Part shown: one piece after another, positions 43,726 to 53,700 of the stretch
Layout of the letters: the number at the start of each line of letters is the position of its first letter
How positions within the stretch are numbered: position 1 is the first letter of the stretch
Assembly (NCBI GenBank): GCA_038226665.1
Contig: JBBRQI010000018.1
Span: 1 to 55,995, forward strand
Source: SZAS-103 sp038226665
Lineage (GTDB): Bacteria > Pseudomonadota > Gammaproteobacteria > Xanthomonadales > Xanthomonadaceae
Direction of reading: 5' to 3'
DNA: 55,995 nucleotides
Notes under the pieces: generated by a model
The model's input: the letters and a program-made list of their open reading frames with translations, nothing else
Database searches by the model: none
What the model was told of the DNA's origin: nothing
Made by a program: the position numbers and the translations under genes

Positions 43726-44772
43726 ATGACCCTCGCAGTGACCGAAGCATCCGACGCCGTTTCCATCGAAACCTGCGTCTCCCGCCGCAACGCCTATATT
43801 CCGCAGACCACTGCGCTCGCGACGCGCGGCGAATTCGATCTGGTCATTGCGATGCGCCACGCCGGTAGTCGCAGCGTGCGCGTGCGTTGGCAGCGCCTCG
43901 GCAATCCCGACGCGCCGACTGTCGTCGTGCAGGGCGGCATTTCAGCGGATCGCAATGCCGGTGCGGCGACCGACACCGGCCCAGGGTGGTGGCAAGTGCA
44001 GATCGGTGCCGACCGCGCGCTTGATCCGGAGCGACTGCAAGTGGTGTCGATCGACTGGCTCGGCGCCGACGGCACGCTTGATGCGCCGATCGACACCGCC
44101 GACCAAGCCGATGCAATCTCGGCCACGCTGGATCGGTTGCGTATCGCGCGCATTGCCGCGTTCGTCGGATGTTCCTACGGCGCGCTGGTCGGACTGCAAT
44201 TCGCTGTGCGGCATCCGGCGCGCTTGCAGAAACTCGTCGCGATTTCCGGCGCGCACCGCCCGCATCCGTACGCGAGCGCGTTGCGTGCCTTGCAGCGCAA
44301 GGTCGTCGCGCTCGGACAATTGCAGTGTGCCGACGAACTCGGATTGTCGATCGCGCGGCAACTCGCGATGCTCACCTACCGCACGCCGGAGGAGTTCGCG
44401 CAGCGCTTCACCGGCGACACCGTGATCGACGGCGCGCACGCGCGCTGCGCAGCCGAGGACTATCTGGAAGTGTGCGGTGCGCGCTACGCGGAACGCTGGT
44501 CGTCGACCGCGTTCCTGCGGCTGTCCGAATCGATCGACCTGCATCGCATCGATCCTGCGCAGATCACCGTGCCGACGACCCTGGTCGCCGTGCATGGCGA
44601 TCGGCTGGCACCGCCCGAAGACGCATATGCGTTTGCCGAACTGACCGCTGCGCCGATGCGCGTGCGTGTGCTGCGCTCGCTGTACGGACACGACGCGTTC
44701 CTCAAGGAGTCCGAGACATTCGACGCGATCCTGCGCGAAGAGCTTGCGGCGTGTCGTGGAGGTGCGGCATGA
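43726..44772 (+). CDS. metX: Homoserine O-acyltransferase (MetX type; acetyl or succinyl)
   Basis: 348 residues, ATG at 43726 behind the AGGAG site. An alpha/beta-hydrolase-fold acyltransferase that activates homoserine for methionine synthesis. Catalytic triad: Ser150 in GCSYGALVG, Asp in VHGDRLAPPEDA and His in YGHDAFLKE. Related Xanthomonadales enzymes use succinyl-CoA despite the MetX fold, so the acyl donor cannot be assigned from sequence alone. It is the first gene of the metX-metB-hom operon and controlled by the SAM-I riboswitch. It shares an ATGA overlap with metB. Confidence 0.9.
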   Translation: MTLAVTEASDAVSIETCVSRRNAYIPQTTALATRGEFDLVIAMRHAGSRSVRVRWQRLGNPDAPTVVVQGGISADRNAGAATDTGPGWWQVQIGADRALDPERLQVVSIDWLGADGTLDAPIDTADQADAISATLDRLRIARIAAFVGCSYGALVGLQFAVRHPARLQKLVAISGAHRPHPYASALRALQRKVVALGQLQCADELGLSIARQLAMLTYRTPEEFAQRFTGDTVIDGAHARCAAEDYLEVCGARYAERWSSTAFLRLSESIDLHRIDPAQITVPTTLVAVHGDRLAPPEDAYAFAELTAAPMRVRVLRSLYGHDAFLKESETFDAILREELAACRGGAA

Positions 44773-45974
44773 CATCGCAGCGTGCATCGACCATCGCCGT
44801 GCGCAGCGGCATCGACAGCGATATAGCGCACGGTGCGGTAGTGCCACCAATCGTGCTGTCGAGCAATTTCAGCTTCGCCGGTTTCAATAACAAACGCGCC
44901 TACGACTACACCCGCAGCGGCAATCCGACCCGCGACCTGCTCGCCGAAGCGCTCGCTGAACTCGAAGGCGGCGCGGGCGGGGTGATCACCGCGACCGGCA
45001 TGGCCGCGGTCACCCTGATACTCGCACTGCTGGAGCCCGGCGACCGCATCGTCGTGCCGCACGATTGCTACGGCGGTTGCTGGCGGTTGTTCGATGCGCT
45101 CGCGAAAAAGAACCATTTCACCCTCGTCACCGCCGATCTCACCGATCCGCGCGTGCTCGCCGAAGCGCTGCGCATTCCGCCGAAGCTGGTGTGGATCGAA
45201 ACGCCGAGCAATCCGCTGCTGCGCATCACCGACATCCGCTTCGTCGCCGAAGCCGCGCACCGCGTCGGCGCGCTCGTCGTCGCCGACAACACCTTCCTGT
45301 CGCCGGCATTGCAACGGCCACTCGAACTCGGCGCGGACCTGGTCGTGCATTCGACGACCAAGTACATCAATGGCCACAGCGATGTCGTCGGCGGCGCCGT
45401 GATCGCGAAAGACGCGGCGTTGCACCAGGCGCTGACGTGGTGGGCGAATGCGCTCGGCCTGACCGGCAGCCCGTTCGACAGTTTCCTCACCTTGCGTGGA
45501 CTGCGCACACTCGACGCACGCTTGCGCGTGCACCAGGAAAACGCGGCCGCGCTCGCCGAGTTGCTGGCGCGGCATCCGGCTGCCGCCGCCGTCCACTATC
45601 CGGGCCTGATCGCGCATGCGGGCCACGCGCTCGCGACGCGCCAGCAATACGGCTATGGCGCGATGCTGAGCGTCGAACTGGCGGGCGGAATTCCAGCGGT
45701 GCGCGCGTTTCTCGATGGGTTGGAGTGCTTCACGCTCGCCGAATCGCTCGGTGGCGTCGAAAGCCTGATCGCGCATCCGGCGACGATGACCCACGCGTCT
45801 ATGTCCGCGCAGGCGCGCGCAGTAGCCGGCATTTCGGATGGGCTGTTGCGGCTGTCGGTCGGCATCGAACACATCGACGATCTGGGCGCGGACATCGAAG
45901 CCGCACTCGAGCGTGTGTTGGCAGTTGTCGAAGGATCCGACGCGAAGACAGCCTGCGAGCAGGTGTCGTGTTGA
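44769..45974 (+). CDS. metB: Cystathionine gamma-synthase / O-acylhomoserine lyase
   Basis: 401 residues, ATG at 44769 in the metX stop (ATGA). PLP enzyme of the Cys/Met metabolism family. The Schiff-base Lys is in HSTTKYINGHSDV. Other blocks: YTRSGNPTR (cofactor phosphate), ATGMAAVT and WIETPSNPLL. It joins O-acylhomoserine and cysteine to cystathionine, or uses sulfide; MetB is the more likely assignment next to metX and hom. Its stop overlaps the next gene, which starts at GTG or TTG. Confidence 0.92.
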   Translation: MTSQRASTIAVRSGIDSDIAHGAVVPPIVLSSNFSFAGFNNKRAYDYTRSGNPTRDLLAEALAELEGGAGGVITATGMAAVTLILALLEPGDRIVVPHDCYGGCWRLFDALAKKNHFTLVTADLTDPRVLAEALRIPPKLVWIETPSNPLLRITDIRFVAEAAHRVGALVVADNTFLSPALQRPLELGADLVVHSTTKYINGHSDVVGGAVIAKDAALHQALTWWANALGLTGSPFDSFLTLRGLRTLDARLRVHQENAAALAELLARHPAAAAVHYPGLIAHAGHALATRQQYGYGAMLSVELAGGIPAVRAFLDGLECFTLAESLGGVESLIAHPATMTHASMSAQARAVAGISDGLLRLSVGIEHIDDLGADIEAALERVLAVVEGSDAKTACEQVSC

Positions 45975-47107
45975 ACGCGGGCGTCGCCGAGCATCTCGCG
46001 TTTGCGTCGTCGCCTGTTGCAACGCATGAAGCGGGAACGGGGCATTCGGAAACGGCACGCATCGCATTGCTTGGCGTCGGAACGGTTGGTACGGCATTGC
46101 TGGAGCGACTGCATGCGCTTGCGAAATCGCCGTTGACGCGGCGTTTGCATTTGGTGCACGCGGCTAATTCGCGGCATGCGTTGAGCGTCCGCCATGGCCT
46201 GGCATCGGGCGATGTCGCGCAACGGTTATTGCACGTCACGCAAGCGAGTGACCTCGATCTGGTTGCAACCACACTCGCTGGGAACGGCAAGCGCATCGTG
46301 ATCGATGCGACCGCGAGCGATGCCGTCGCCGAGCGCCACTCACAGTGGCTCGGGCAGGGCATCCACGTCGTAACCGCATGCAAGCTCGGGCAGGGCACTT
46401 CGTTGGCGCGCTGGCAGGCGATTCGCAACGGTTGTGCACTTGCGAATACGCAGTACGGCGATTCCGCCACGGTCGGCGCGGGCCTGCCGCTGCTGCGTTC
46501 GCTGCGCGAACTGCAGGCTGGCGGCGACCGAATCCGCGCGATCGCTGGCGTGTTGTCCGGCTCGCTGGCGTGGCTGTTCAATCGCTACGATGGCATGCGC
46601 CCGTTCTCGGCTCTGGTGCGGCAGGCGCGTGACGCCGGCTACACCGAACCCGACCCGCGCGAGGATCTTTCCGGCGAAGACGTGCGCCGCAAGCTGCTGA
46701 TCCTCGCGCGCGCTTCGGGTTACGCGCTCGAAGTCGATGCTGTCGAGGTCGCATCGCTGGTGCCGCAGGCGTTGGCATCGACCAAGCGAGTCGAACTCGA
46801 CGAAGTGCTTCCGCTGCTTGACGCGCCGCTACGCGAGCGTTACGCGCAGGCATACAGGAACGGCGAGAAACTGCGTTTCATCGCGCGCCTCGAACGCATC
46901 GACGGCGGCAGCGTGCGTGCACGCGTCGGCCTGGAATCATTGCCGCCCGATCATCCGCTCGCCGGCGGCGACGGTACCGACAACCGCGTCGCGATCTGGT
47001 CCGACCGCTACCGCGAACAACCGCTGGTGATCCAGGGGCCGGGCGCGGGTGCTGAAGTCACAGCGGCGGCGCTGCTGGATGATGTGCTGCGGATTGCGAA
47101 TGCATGA
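45968..47107 (+). CDS. hom: Homoserine dehydrogenase
   Basis: 379 residues from a GTG at 45968 (a TTG at 45971 is an alternative); both overlap metB. NAD(P)-binding GVGTVGTALLERL near residue 35, then the homoserine dehydrogenase fold with GVLSGSLAWLFNRYDG and EPDPREDLSGEDVRRKL. No C-terminal ACT domain is seen, so feedback by threonine at a separate regulatory domain is unlikely. It makes the homoserine used by metX. With metX and metB this forms a compact methionine module under a single riboswitch. Confidence 0.93.
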   Translation: MLNAGVAEHLAFASSPVATHEAGTGHSETARIALLGVGTVGTALLERLHALAKSPLTRRLHLVHAANSRHALSVRHGLASGDVAQRLLHVTQASDLDLVATTLAGNGKRIVIDATASDAVAERHSQWLGQGIHVVTACKLGQGTSLARWQAIRNGCALANTQYGDSATVGAGLPLLRSLRELQAGGDRIRAIAGVLSGSLAWLFNRYDGMRPFSALVRQARDAGYTEPDPREDLSGEDVRRKLLILARASGYALEVDAVEVASLVPQALASTKRVELDEVLPLLDAPLRERYAQAYRNGEKLRFIARLERIDGGSVRARVGLESLPPDHPLAGGDGTDNRVAIWSDRYREQPLVIQGPGAGAEVTAAALLDDVLRIANA

Positions 47108-47164
47108 TTCGATTCGCGTATTCCGCCGCGCCGCATACCGCACGGATTACGATGCGCAGCGCAT

Positions 47165-47641
47165 TCAACGCACGCTGCAACTCGACCAGGGCATCGCCCG
47201 CACTTCCGGTTTAGAACGCAGCGTCTTCCGGATCAGCTCCACCATCGGCGCGACTTCGGCTGGCGGCGCATTCGAGCCATCGCGCGCGCAATTCCAGCGC
47301 ACCTCATTGTGCAGCGCGCCGGATTCGATGCGCAGTCGATAGGTCGGGCAGTGCGCGGGCTTGTCGGATGCATCGGGCCAGTCCGTGGTCAGGTCGCCTT
47401 TCACGCGATAGAAGCCGGTCCTGTTCGCCTGCTTGAGAATCGTGCCCATCTCCGGGTTGCCCAGATGCACCTGCGCGTCGGGACTCTGCTTCGAGCACAT
47501 GTCCTGATGGTAGATGCCGGTGACGGTGGAAAAGCGCGTGATGCCGGTATCGAACTCCACCACGCCGACGACCGGCTTGCGCGAAAAATGCGAACACGCA
47601 GCGAGCATCAGGCAAGCTGTTGCAACAGCGATTCTTCGCAT
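47165..47641 (-). CDS. Small lipoprotein of unknown function
   Basis: 158 residues, ATG at 47641. The N-terminal signal MRRIAVATACLMLAAC ends in a lipobox with Cys16. The mature protein has Cys residues near 50, 97, 120 and at the C-terminus (SSCSVR), but no domain I recognise. It starts 5 bases after the sdaA stop, so co-transcription with sdaA is likely. It is convergent with hom across 57 bases. A role linked to serine metabolism is possible but only from location. Confidence 0.72.
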   Translation of the reverse strand: MRRIAVATACLMLAACSHFSRKPVVGVVEFDTGITRFSTVTGIYHQDMCSKQSPDAQVHLGNPEMGTILKQANRTGFYRVKGDLTTDWPDASDKPAHCPTYRLRIESGALHNEVRWNCARDGSNAPPAEVAPMVELIRKTLRSKPEVRAMPWSSCSVR

Positions 47642-47646
47642 GGCGA

Positions 47647-49029
47647 TCAGCACTCGATCACATTCACAGCCAAGCCGCCGCGACTCGTTTCCTTGTACTT
47701 GTCCTGCATGTCCCGCCCGGTGTCGCGCATGGTCTTGATGACCTTGTCGAGGCTCACGCGGTGCTTGCCGTCGCCGCGCAGGGCCATGCGGCTGGCATTG
47801 ATTGCCTTCACCGCGCCCATCGCGTTGCGCTCGATGCACGGGATCTGCACGAGGCCGCCGATCGGATCGCAGGTGAGGCCGAGGTTGTGTTCCATGCCGA
47901 TTTCCGCCGCGTTCTCGACCTGTCCGAGCGAGCCGCCAAGTGCGGCCGTCAATCCGCCAGCCGCCATCGAGCACGCAACGCCGACCTCGCCCTGGCAGCC
48001 GACTTCCGCACCGGAGATCGAGGCGTTTTCCTTGTAGAGGATGCCGATCGCGCCTGCGGTGAGCAGGAAGTCGAACACTTTTCCCTCGCTCGATGCCGGA
48101 CAGAAGCGGTCGTAGTAATGCAGCACCGCCGGGATGATGCCGGCCGCGCCATTGGTCGGCGCGGTAACGACGCGGCCGCCCGCGGCGTTTTCCTCGTTGA
48201 CCGCGAGCGCGTACAGGTTCACCCAGTCGAGCACGGTGAGTGGATCGCGCATTGCCGCTTCGGGGCGTTCGCTGAGGTCGGCGTGCAAGGTCGGCGCGCG
48301 ACGCACGACGTGCAAGCCGCCGGGCAATGTGCCGGCGTTGCGGGTGCCGCGCGCGACGCAATCCTGCATCGCCAGCCAGATCGCGCGCAGGCCATCGGTG
48401 ATTTGGGAATCGCTGCGCCAGACGCGTTCGTTCGCGAACATCAGTTCGGCGATCGTCATGTCGTTCTTCGCGCATAGCGCAAGCAACTCGTCCCCCGAGC
48501 CGAACGGATACGGCAACACGGTCTTGTCGGCGACGATGCGGTCTTTCGATGCGTCGTCCTGGTTGACCACGAAGCCGCCGCCGACCGAGTAGTACTCGCG
48601 CGTCGCGAGTTCGTTGCCGTCCGCATCGAATGCGGCGAAACGCATGCCGTTCGGATGGAAGGGAAGTTTCTGGCGCTTGTTGAACACCAGGTCGGTTTTT
48701 TCGTCGAACACGATCGGATGCTTGCCGAGCAGGTGCAATACCTTTTCGCCACGGATGCGCGCGAGCTTCGCCGGGATTTCATCGGGATCGATCTGGTCGG
48801 GCCATTCGCCTTCGAGGCCCATCAGCACCGCCTTGTCGGTACCGTGGCCGCGACCGGTCAATGCAAGCGAACCGAACAGTTCGGCGCGCACGCGCACGAC
48901 GCGATGGAGGATGCCGGCATCGTCGAGCCAGCGGGTGACGAAGCGCGCGGCCGCGCGCATTGGCCCGACCGTGTGCGAGGACGACGGCCCGATGCCGATC
49001 TTGAACAAGTCGAAAACGCTGACAGCCAT
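47647..49029 (-). CDS. sdaA: L-serine ammonia-lyase (iron-sulfur type)
   Basis: 460 residues from the ATG at 49029 (MAVSVFDLFKIGIGPSSSHT, the family start); an earlier frame extension has no homology. It converts L-serine to pyruvate and ammonia with a 4Fe-4S cluster. Cluster and catalytic blocks: GCQGEVGVACSMAAGGL, CDPIGGLVQIPCIERN and APTNGAAGIIPAV. It has the single-chain SdaA layout, with both the beta and alpha segments fused. The lipoprotein follows after 5 bases. Divergent from the small glutaredoxin-like gene. Confidence 0.94.
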   Translation of the reverse strand: MAVSVFDLFKIGIGPSSSHTVGPMRAAARFVTRWLDDAGILHRVVRVRAELFGSLALTGRGHGTDKAVLMGLEGEWPDQIDPDEIPAKLARIRGEKVLHLLGKHPIVFDEKTDLVFNKRQKLPFHPNGMRFAAFDADGNELATREYYSVGGGFVVNQDDASKDRIVADKTVLPYPFGSGDELLALCAKNDMTIAELMFANERVWRSDSQITDGLRAIWLAMQDCVARGTRNAGTLPGGLHVVRRAPTLHADLSERPEAAMRDPLTVLDWVNLYALAVNEENAAGGRVVTAPTNGAAGIIPAVLHYYDRFCPASSEGKVFDFLLTAGAIGILYKENASISGAEVGCQGEVGVACSMAAGGLTAALGGSLGQVENAAEIGMEHNLGLTCDPIGGLVQIPCIERNAMGAVKAINASRMALRGDGKHRVSLDKVIKTMRDTGRDMQDKYKETSRGGLAVNVIEC

Positions 49030-49132
49030 TGTGTAGGTCGCTCTGGAAAGATTGCGCGGCATCCAATCGGACGCGGTGCTCGCGGCTATTCTATGCTTCC
49101 GCTCCGGCGTCGACACGCGAGGATTCACGCTG

Positions 49133-49357
49133 ATGCGCTACGTCCTTTACCAGCGCGATGACTGCCCGCTCTGCGATGCCGCGCTGGAAGTGCTCGCGCA
49201 GGCGCGGCTGCCGGAGTTCGAGAACGAATGGATCGATGGCGACAGCACGCTCGAGGCGCATTACGGAGCGCGCGTGCCGGTGCTGCGCGACACCGAGCGC
49301 GATACCGAGTTGGAATGGCCGTTCGACGCGGCAGCGGTGCGCGCGTTCCTGTTGTAG
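49133..49357 (+). CDS. Glutaredoxin-like small thiol protein
   Basis: 74 residues, ATG at 49133 with GAGGA upstream. CPLC at residues 11-14 is a redox-type CxxC pair near the N-terminus, as in small glutaredoxin/thioredoxin-fold proteins of the DUF836 type. VPVLRDTE is the cis-Pro loop region. It may reduce disulfides or help iron-sulfur enzymes such as SdaA, which is encoded divergently. Partner unknown. It converges with yceI, leaving only 8 bases between the stops. Confidence 0.8.
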   Translation: MRYVLYQRDDCPLCDAALEVLAQARLPEFENEWIDGDSTLEAHYGARVPVLRDTERDTELEWPFDAAAVRAFLL

Positions 49358-49365
49358 CGGGTGCC

Positions 49366-49956
49366 TTATTTCCTGACCGACGTGGCTGGCGTTGCCGCGA
49401 GCAGCTTGAGCGATGTGTGCACCTTCACCGCATTGCTGATCTGGCTGGTATCGGCCCATCGGTCGCCGCCGACCTTGAAGTCCAGCCGGTTCACCATCGC
49501 ATCGCCGACGAGTGCAGGCGTCGCGCCTGCGGCCCACGCGAAGGTCAATGTGATCGGCTTGCTGATGCCGTGCAGGCTCAGCGTGCCATCGGCCGCATAG
49601 CGATTCCCGCCGAGGCTGTGGAATTTCGTCGCGGTATACGTCGCGACGGGCGTATGCGCGGTGTCGAAGAAATCAGCGCCGTGCAGCGAATCGTCGCGCT
49701 CGGAATTGGCGGTGTCGGCGCTGGCGAGGGTGATCTTCACGTCGAAGCGCGAGGTCGCAAGCTGTGCCGGATCGAAGACGATCGTTGCTTCGAACGTCCT
49801 GAAACGGCCGTCGAACGCATCCCCCTGGGAGATGCCGGAAAAGCCCAACGTCGAAGCCTTTGCGTCGGCATGCCATGTTCCCGCATGCGCGGCGAACGGC
49901 GCGAACAACGCGAGTGCGATGGCAGCGTGTGCGAATGCAGCGTGGCGCGGGTTCAT
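49366..49956 (-). CDS. YceI-family periplasmic lipid-binding protein
   Basis: 196 residues, ATG at 49956 in an ATGA overlap with the cytochrome gene. Signal peptide to about Ala25 (LFAPFAAHAGTWHAD). The YceI lipocalin-like fold is shown by SRFDVKITLASADTAN, GADFFDTAHTPVATYTATKF and TLHLHG-type blocks near 130. YceI proteins bind polyisoprenoids such as ubiquinone in the periplasm. Coupling with cytochrome b561 is a recurring arrangement and suggests a quinone-related redox role. Confidence 0.9.
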   Translation of the reverse strand: MNPRHAAFAHAAIALALFAPFAAHAGTWHADAKASTLGFSGISQGDAFDGRFRTFEATIVFDPAQLATSRFDVKITLASADTANSERDDSLHGADFFDTAHTPVATYTATKFHSLGGNRYAADGTLSLHGISKPITLTFAWAAGATPALVGDAMVNRLDFKVGGDRWADTSQISNAVKVHTSLKLLAATPATSVRK

Positions 49957-50522
49957 GGCTGGTCTCCGTTCGGTGGTGGCGGTGGCATGCCCGGAAGCAT
50001 CCGCCGCAGGGTTTCATCGCGATCGAAATAATGATGCTTGAGCGCGGCTGCGACATGCAGTCCGACCAACCCTGCAAGGATCCAGAAGCCGGTTTCGTGC
50101 ACTCCGCGCGCCCAGTGCTTCACCGCCGGATCGGCTCCCCACAATGCGGGAATCCTGATGAGACCGAACCAGCGTAGCGGGAAATTGGACGCGGAGTTGA
50201 ACAGCCAGCCCGACAATGGCATCACGAACATCATCACGTACAAGGCGCAGTGCACCGCCGATGCCGTCCAGCGCTGCCATGCAGGCCCGGGCATTTCCGG
50301 CGGATGACGCGTCGCGAGTCGCCACACCAGGCGCAGGCCGACCAGCATCAGCACGGTGATGCCGAACGATTTGTGCAAGAGGTAGATATTGATCTTGTCC
50401 GGCGACGGTTGCATGCCGGTCATCCACAAGCCGACGACGCCGAGGCCGACGATCAGCAGCGCGATCAGCCAGTGCAGTAGTTGCGCGAAAGGGTTCCAGC
50501 GGACGGGTGCGGCATTCGTCAT
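49953..50522 (-). CDS. Cytochrome b561 family protein
   Basis: 189 residues from the ATG at 50522, with GAGGAA upstream. Four membrane helices and His residues suitable for two b-type hemes: LLHWLIALLIVG near residue 15, LLHKSFGI near 49, and HETGFWIL and GLHVAAALKHHYFD near the end. It probably transfers electrons between the quinone pool and a periplasmic acceptor such as superoxide. It is co-translated with yceI. The promoter would lie in the 180-base spacer shared with the divergent hybrid kinase. Confidence 0.9.
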   Translation of the reverse strand: MTNAAPVRWNPFAQLLHWLIALLIVGLGVVGLWMTGMQPSPDKINIYLLHKSFGITVLMLVGLRLVWRLATRHPPEMPGPAWQRWTASAVHCALYVMMFVMPLSGWLFNSASNFPLRWFGLIRIPALWGADPAVKHWARGVHETGFWILAGLVGLHVAAALKHHYFDRDETLRRMLPGMPPPPPNGDQP

Positions 50523-50702
50523 CGATGAAGTTCCTCGTTGGCGCGATGCGGTGGATGCGGCTGGAACGCGACGCTTCGATTGTAGACTGGGCCGCGTCGA
50601 TACACGCGGCACGGGTGTTCTCGATGATGGAGTTCCCACATCCCTGCAGGTCAGGCTTGCGGTCGCAGCGCTGCGTTGCGAGGATGGTCGCGGGGAGAGT
50701 CC

Positions 50703-53700
50703 ATGCGTGCACTGATCGCCTGCTGCCTGTTCTGGCTGCTGGCCGCCGCCCATGCGGCGTTGCCGGAGACGCCGCTGTTCCGCAGTTTCGGCGTTGCCGA
50801 CGGCTTGCCGTCGAGTGCAGTGAACGCGATCGCGCAGGATTCGCGCGGCTACCTGTGGCTGGCGACCGATGACGGGCTCGCGCGCTACGACGGTGCGGGT
50901 TTTCGCGTCTGGCAACACGATCCGGCCGATCCGCGATCGTTGCCCGGGAATCTCGTGCAGGCGCTGCATGTGGATGCGCGGGATCGCGTCTGGATCGCGA
51001 TGGAGGATCACGGCTTCGCGATGTTGCAAGCCGACGGCATGCACTTCCGCACCTACACGCACGCCAACACGCCGGCGATGGGCGAGGACGATGTGTTCGC
51101 GTTTGCATCGACGCGCGATGGAGCCTTGTGGTTCGGCACGTTCGGCGGCGGCCTGTACCGCATGGACGCGCAGGGCACGCTGAAGAATTTCCAGCACGAC
51201 GACAAGAATCCGCGCAGCCTTCCCGATGCCAACGTGCTGTCGCTGGTTGTCGATGCGCATGGCGATCTGTGGGTCGCCACGACCGCCGGCGCAGCGCGCT
51301 GGACGGGCCACGATTTCGAGCGCATCGACGCGCCGGGGCTTGCGGATGCAATGGTCTACGGGATGACTGTCGATCCGGACGGGCGGCTGTGGTTCGCCGC
51401 GAAAACCGGGCTTTTCGTACGCGATGCGGGGCGCGGATTACGCGCATTGCACTGGAATCCGGACGCCGCCGAACCGCGCGTCACCGGCATCCTGCCTGAT
51501 CGCGATGGCGGTTACTGGTTGAGCACGCCGATGCTGTTGCGCCGGCGAAACGCTGCGCCCACCGATGGCGGTGTCGATGCGTTGGCGCGACCGATCCCGG
51601 TGCCTGGAACCGAACGCGTGCGCGACATGCTGCAGGATCGCGAAGGCAGCGTGTGGTTCGCGACCAAGGGCGGCGGTCTCGCGCAACTGGTGCCGCAGGC
51701 ATTGCAGTTCGCAGGCTTCCGGCATGATCCGCACGACCCCGCATCGCTCAGTGCGAGCGGGCCGGAAGCGATCGCGCGCGCCGATGATGGCAGGCTTTGG
51801 GTGGCCGGCGGCCGCAGCGCGATCGATCTGCTCGATCCTGCAAGCGGCGCGATCGAACATTGGGTGCCGCCCGAACTCGAGCACAAATGGTTGTGGGCGC
51901 TGAACCACGCCCATGGGGGTTCGCTGTGGGTCGGCTACAACACCGGCATCGCGCGTATCGATCCGCGCACGCGCAAGGTGCAGGTGTGGGATCAGGACAG
52001 CGCGCACGATGCGCCACTGTCGGGACCGAACGACCTGATCGCGCAGACGCCCGACGGCCGCGTGTGGTTCTCGAGCCTAGGCGCAGGCATCCAGGCGCGC
52101 GATCGCGACGGCCACGTGCTGTTCGCGATCAAGCCCGACGATGCGCTCGGCCTGACCGCGCCGGATACCGAGCAACTCGGCGTCTCGCCGCAGGGTGCGT
52201 TGTGGCTGGCCGGCGCGCAGGGATTGCTGGCGTGGAACGATGTCGCGCATCGCTTCGCGCCGGTGCCGGGTGCGCCGGACGATCGCGTGTACGGTTTCGC
52301 GTTCGCCAACACGCACACAGTGTGGCTGAATCGTTTCGGCGTGCTCGAGCGTTATGGTTGGGATGGCCACGCACTGCAATTGCAATTGCATGCCGATCAA
52401 CACCAGGGATTGCCGGCGGTCGAGTCCGGCGGCGTGATCGCCGATGCACGCGGCGATGCGTGGTTGACCACGACACGCGGTTTGCTGCGCTTCGATGCGC
52501 AGCGCGGCCGCGTGCGCGTGTATGGCGTGCGCGACGGCTTGCCGAACCAGGAATTCGGCCGGCATCCGCCGTTGCTGATGGCCAACGGCGTGGCCGCGGC
52601 CGGCACCGTGGATGGCTTGGTGCTGTTCGAACCGGCGAAAATCGCCCTCAATGATGCTGTGCCACCGCTGATGATCGATGCGGTTGGCCTACGCCGCGGC
52701 GAAGGCCGTGAAGTAGCGCTCGACCCGCATGCACCGATCGAACTTGGCCCCGACGATCGCGACCTGCGCGTATCCGCGCGCCTGCTCTCGTACCTCGATC
52801 CAAAGGCGCATCGTTATCGTTCGTGGTTGCGCGGATTCGATCCGGGGTGGATCGAACAGGGTGCCGCTGGCGAGCGCGTGTTTTCGCGACTCGATGCCGG
52901 TCACTACACATTGCGCATCCAGGCGACGAATGCCGACGGCGTGTGGTCGGCACCGCAAGAGCTCGCGATCAAGGTGCGCCCGCCGTGGTGGAAAACCGGC
53001 ATCGCGTACATCGCCTATGTCGTGCTTGCACTACTCGTATTCGCGCTGCTCGCATGGCTGTACCGGCGCAGGCTCAAGCAGCGCCACGCATTCGCGTTGT
53101 CCGAACAGCGCAGTGCGCTTGCCGAGCAGAACTCGGAAGCAAAGACGCGTTTCCTCGCAACGATGGGCCACGAAATCCGTACGCCCATGACGGGCGTGCT
53201 TGGAATGGCGGAACTGCTGCTCGGCACCGAACTCGCGCCGCCGCAGCGTCACCAGGCCGAATCGATCCAGCGTGCCGGCCAGCACCTGCTGCGACTGGTT
53301 AACGACTCGCTCGACCTCGCGCGCATCGAAGCCGGCAAGCTCGCGCTTGACGATGCGCCGTTCGATCCGCGCGTGCTGTTGCGCGAAGTGGATGCGTTGC
53401 TGCGCCCGCTCGCCCAGGTGAAAGGACTCCTGTTCGAGACAAACGTCGCCGACGATGCTCCGCGCGGATTGCGCGGCGATGCGGCGCGCGTGCGCCAGAT
53501 TCTTTTGAACCTCGGCAACAACGCGATCAAGTTCACCGAGCGCGGCAGCGTGCGTGTCCTGATCGCGCGCAGCGTGCTTGAACAGGACCGCCAACGCGAT
53601 GCCTGCGGCTTGCATGTGACTGTTGCCGATACCGGGCCTGGGCTCAACGCGGAACAACGCACGCGTTTGTTCCAGCGTTTCGAACAAGCCGATGGCGCGC

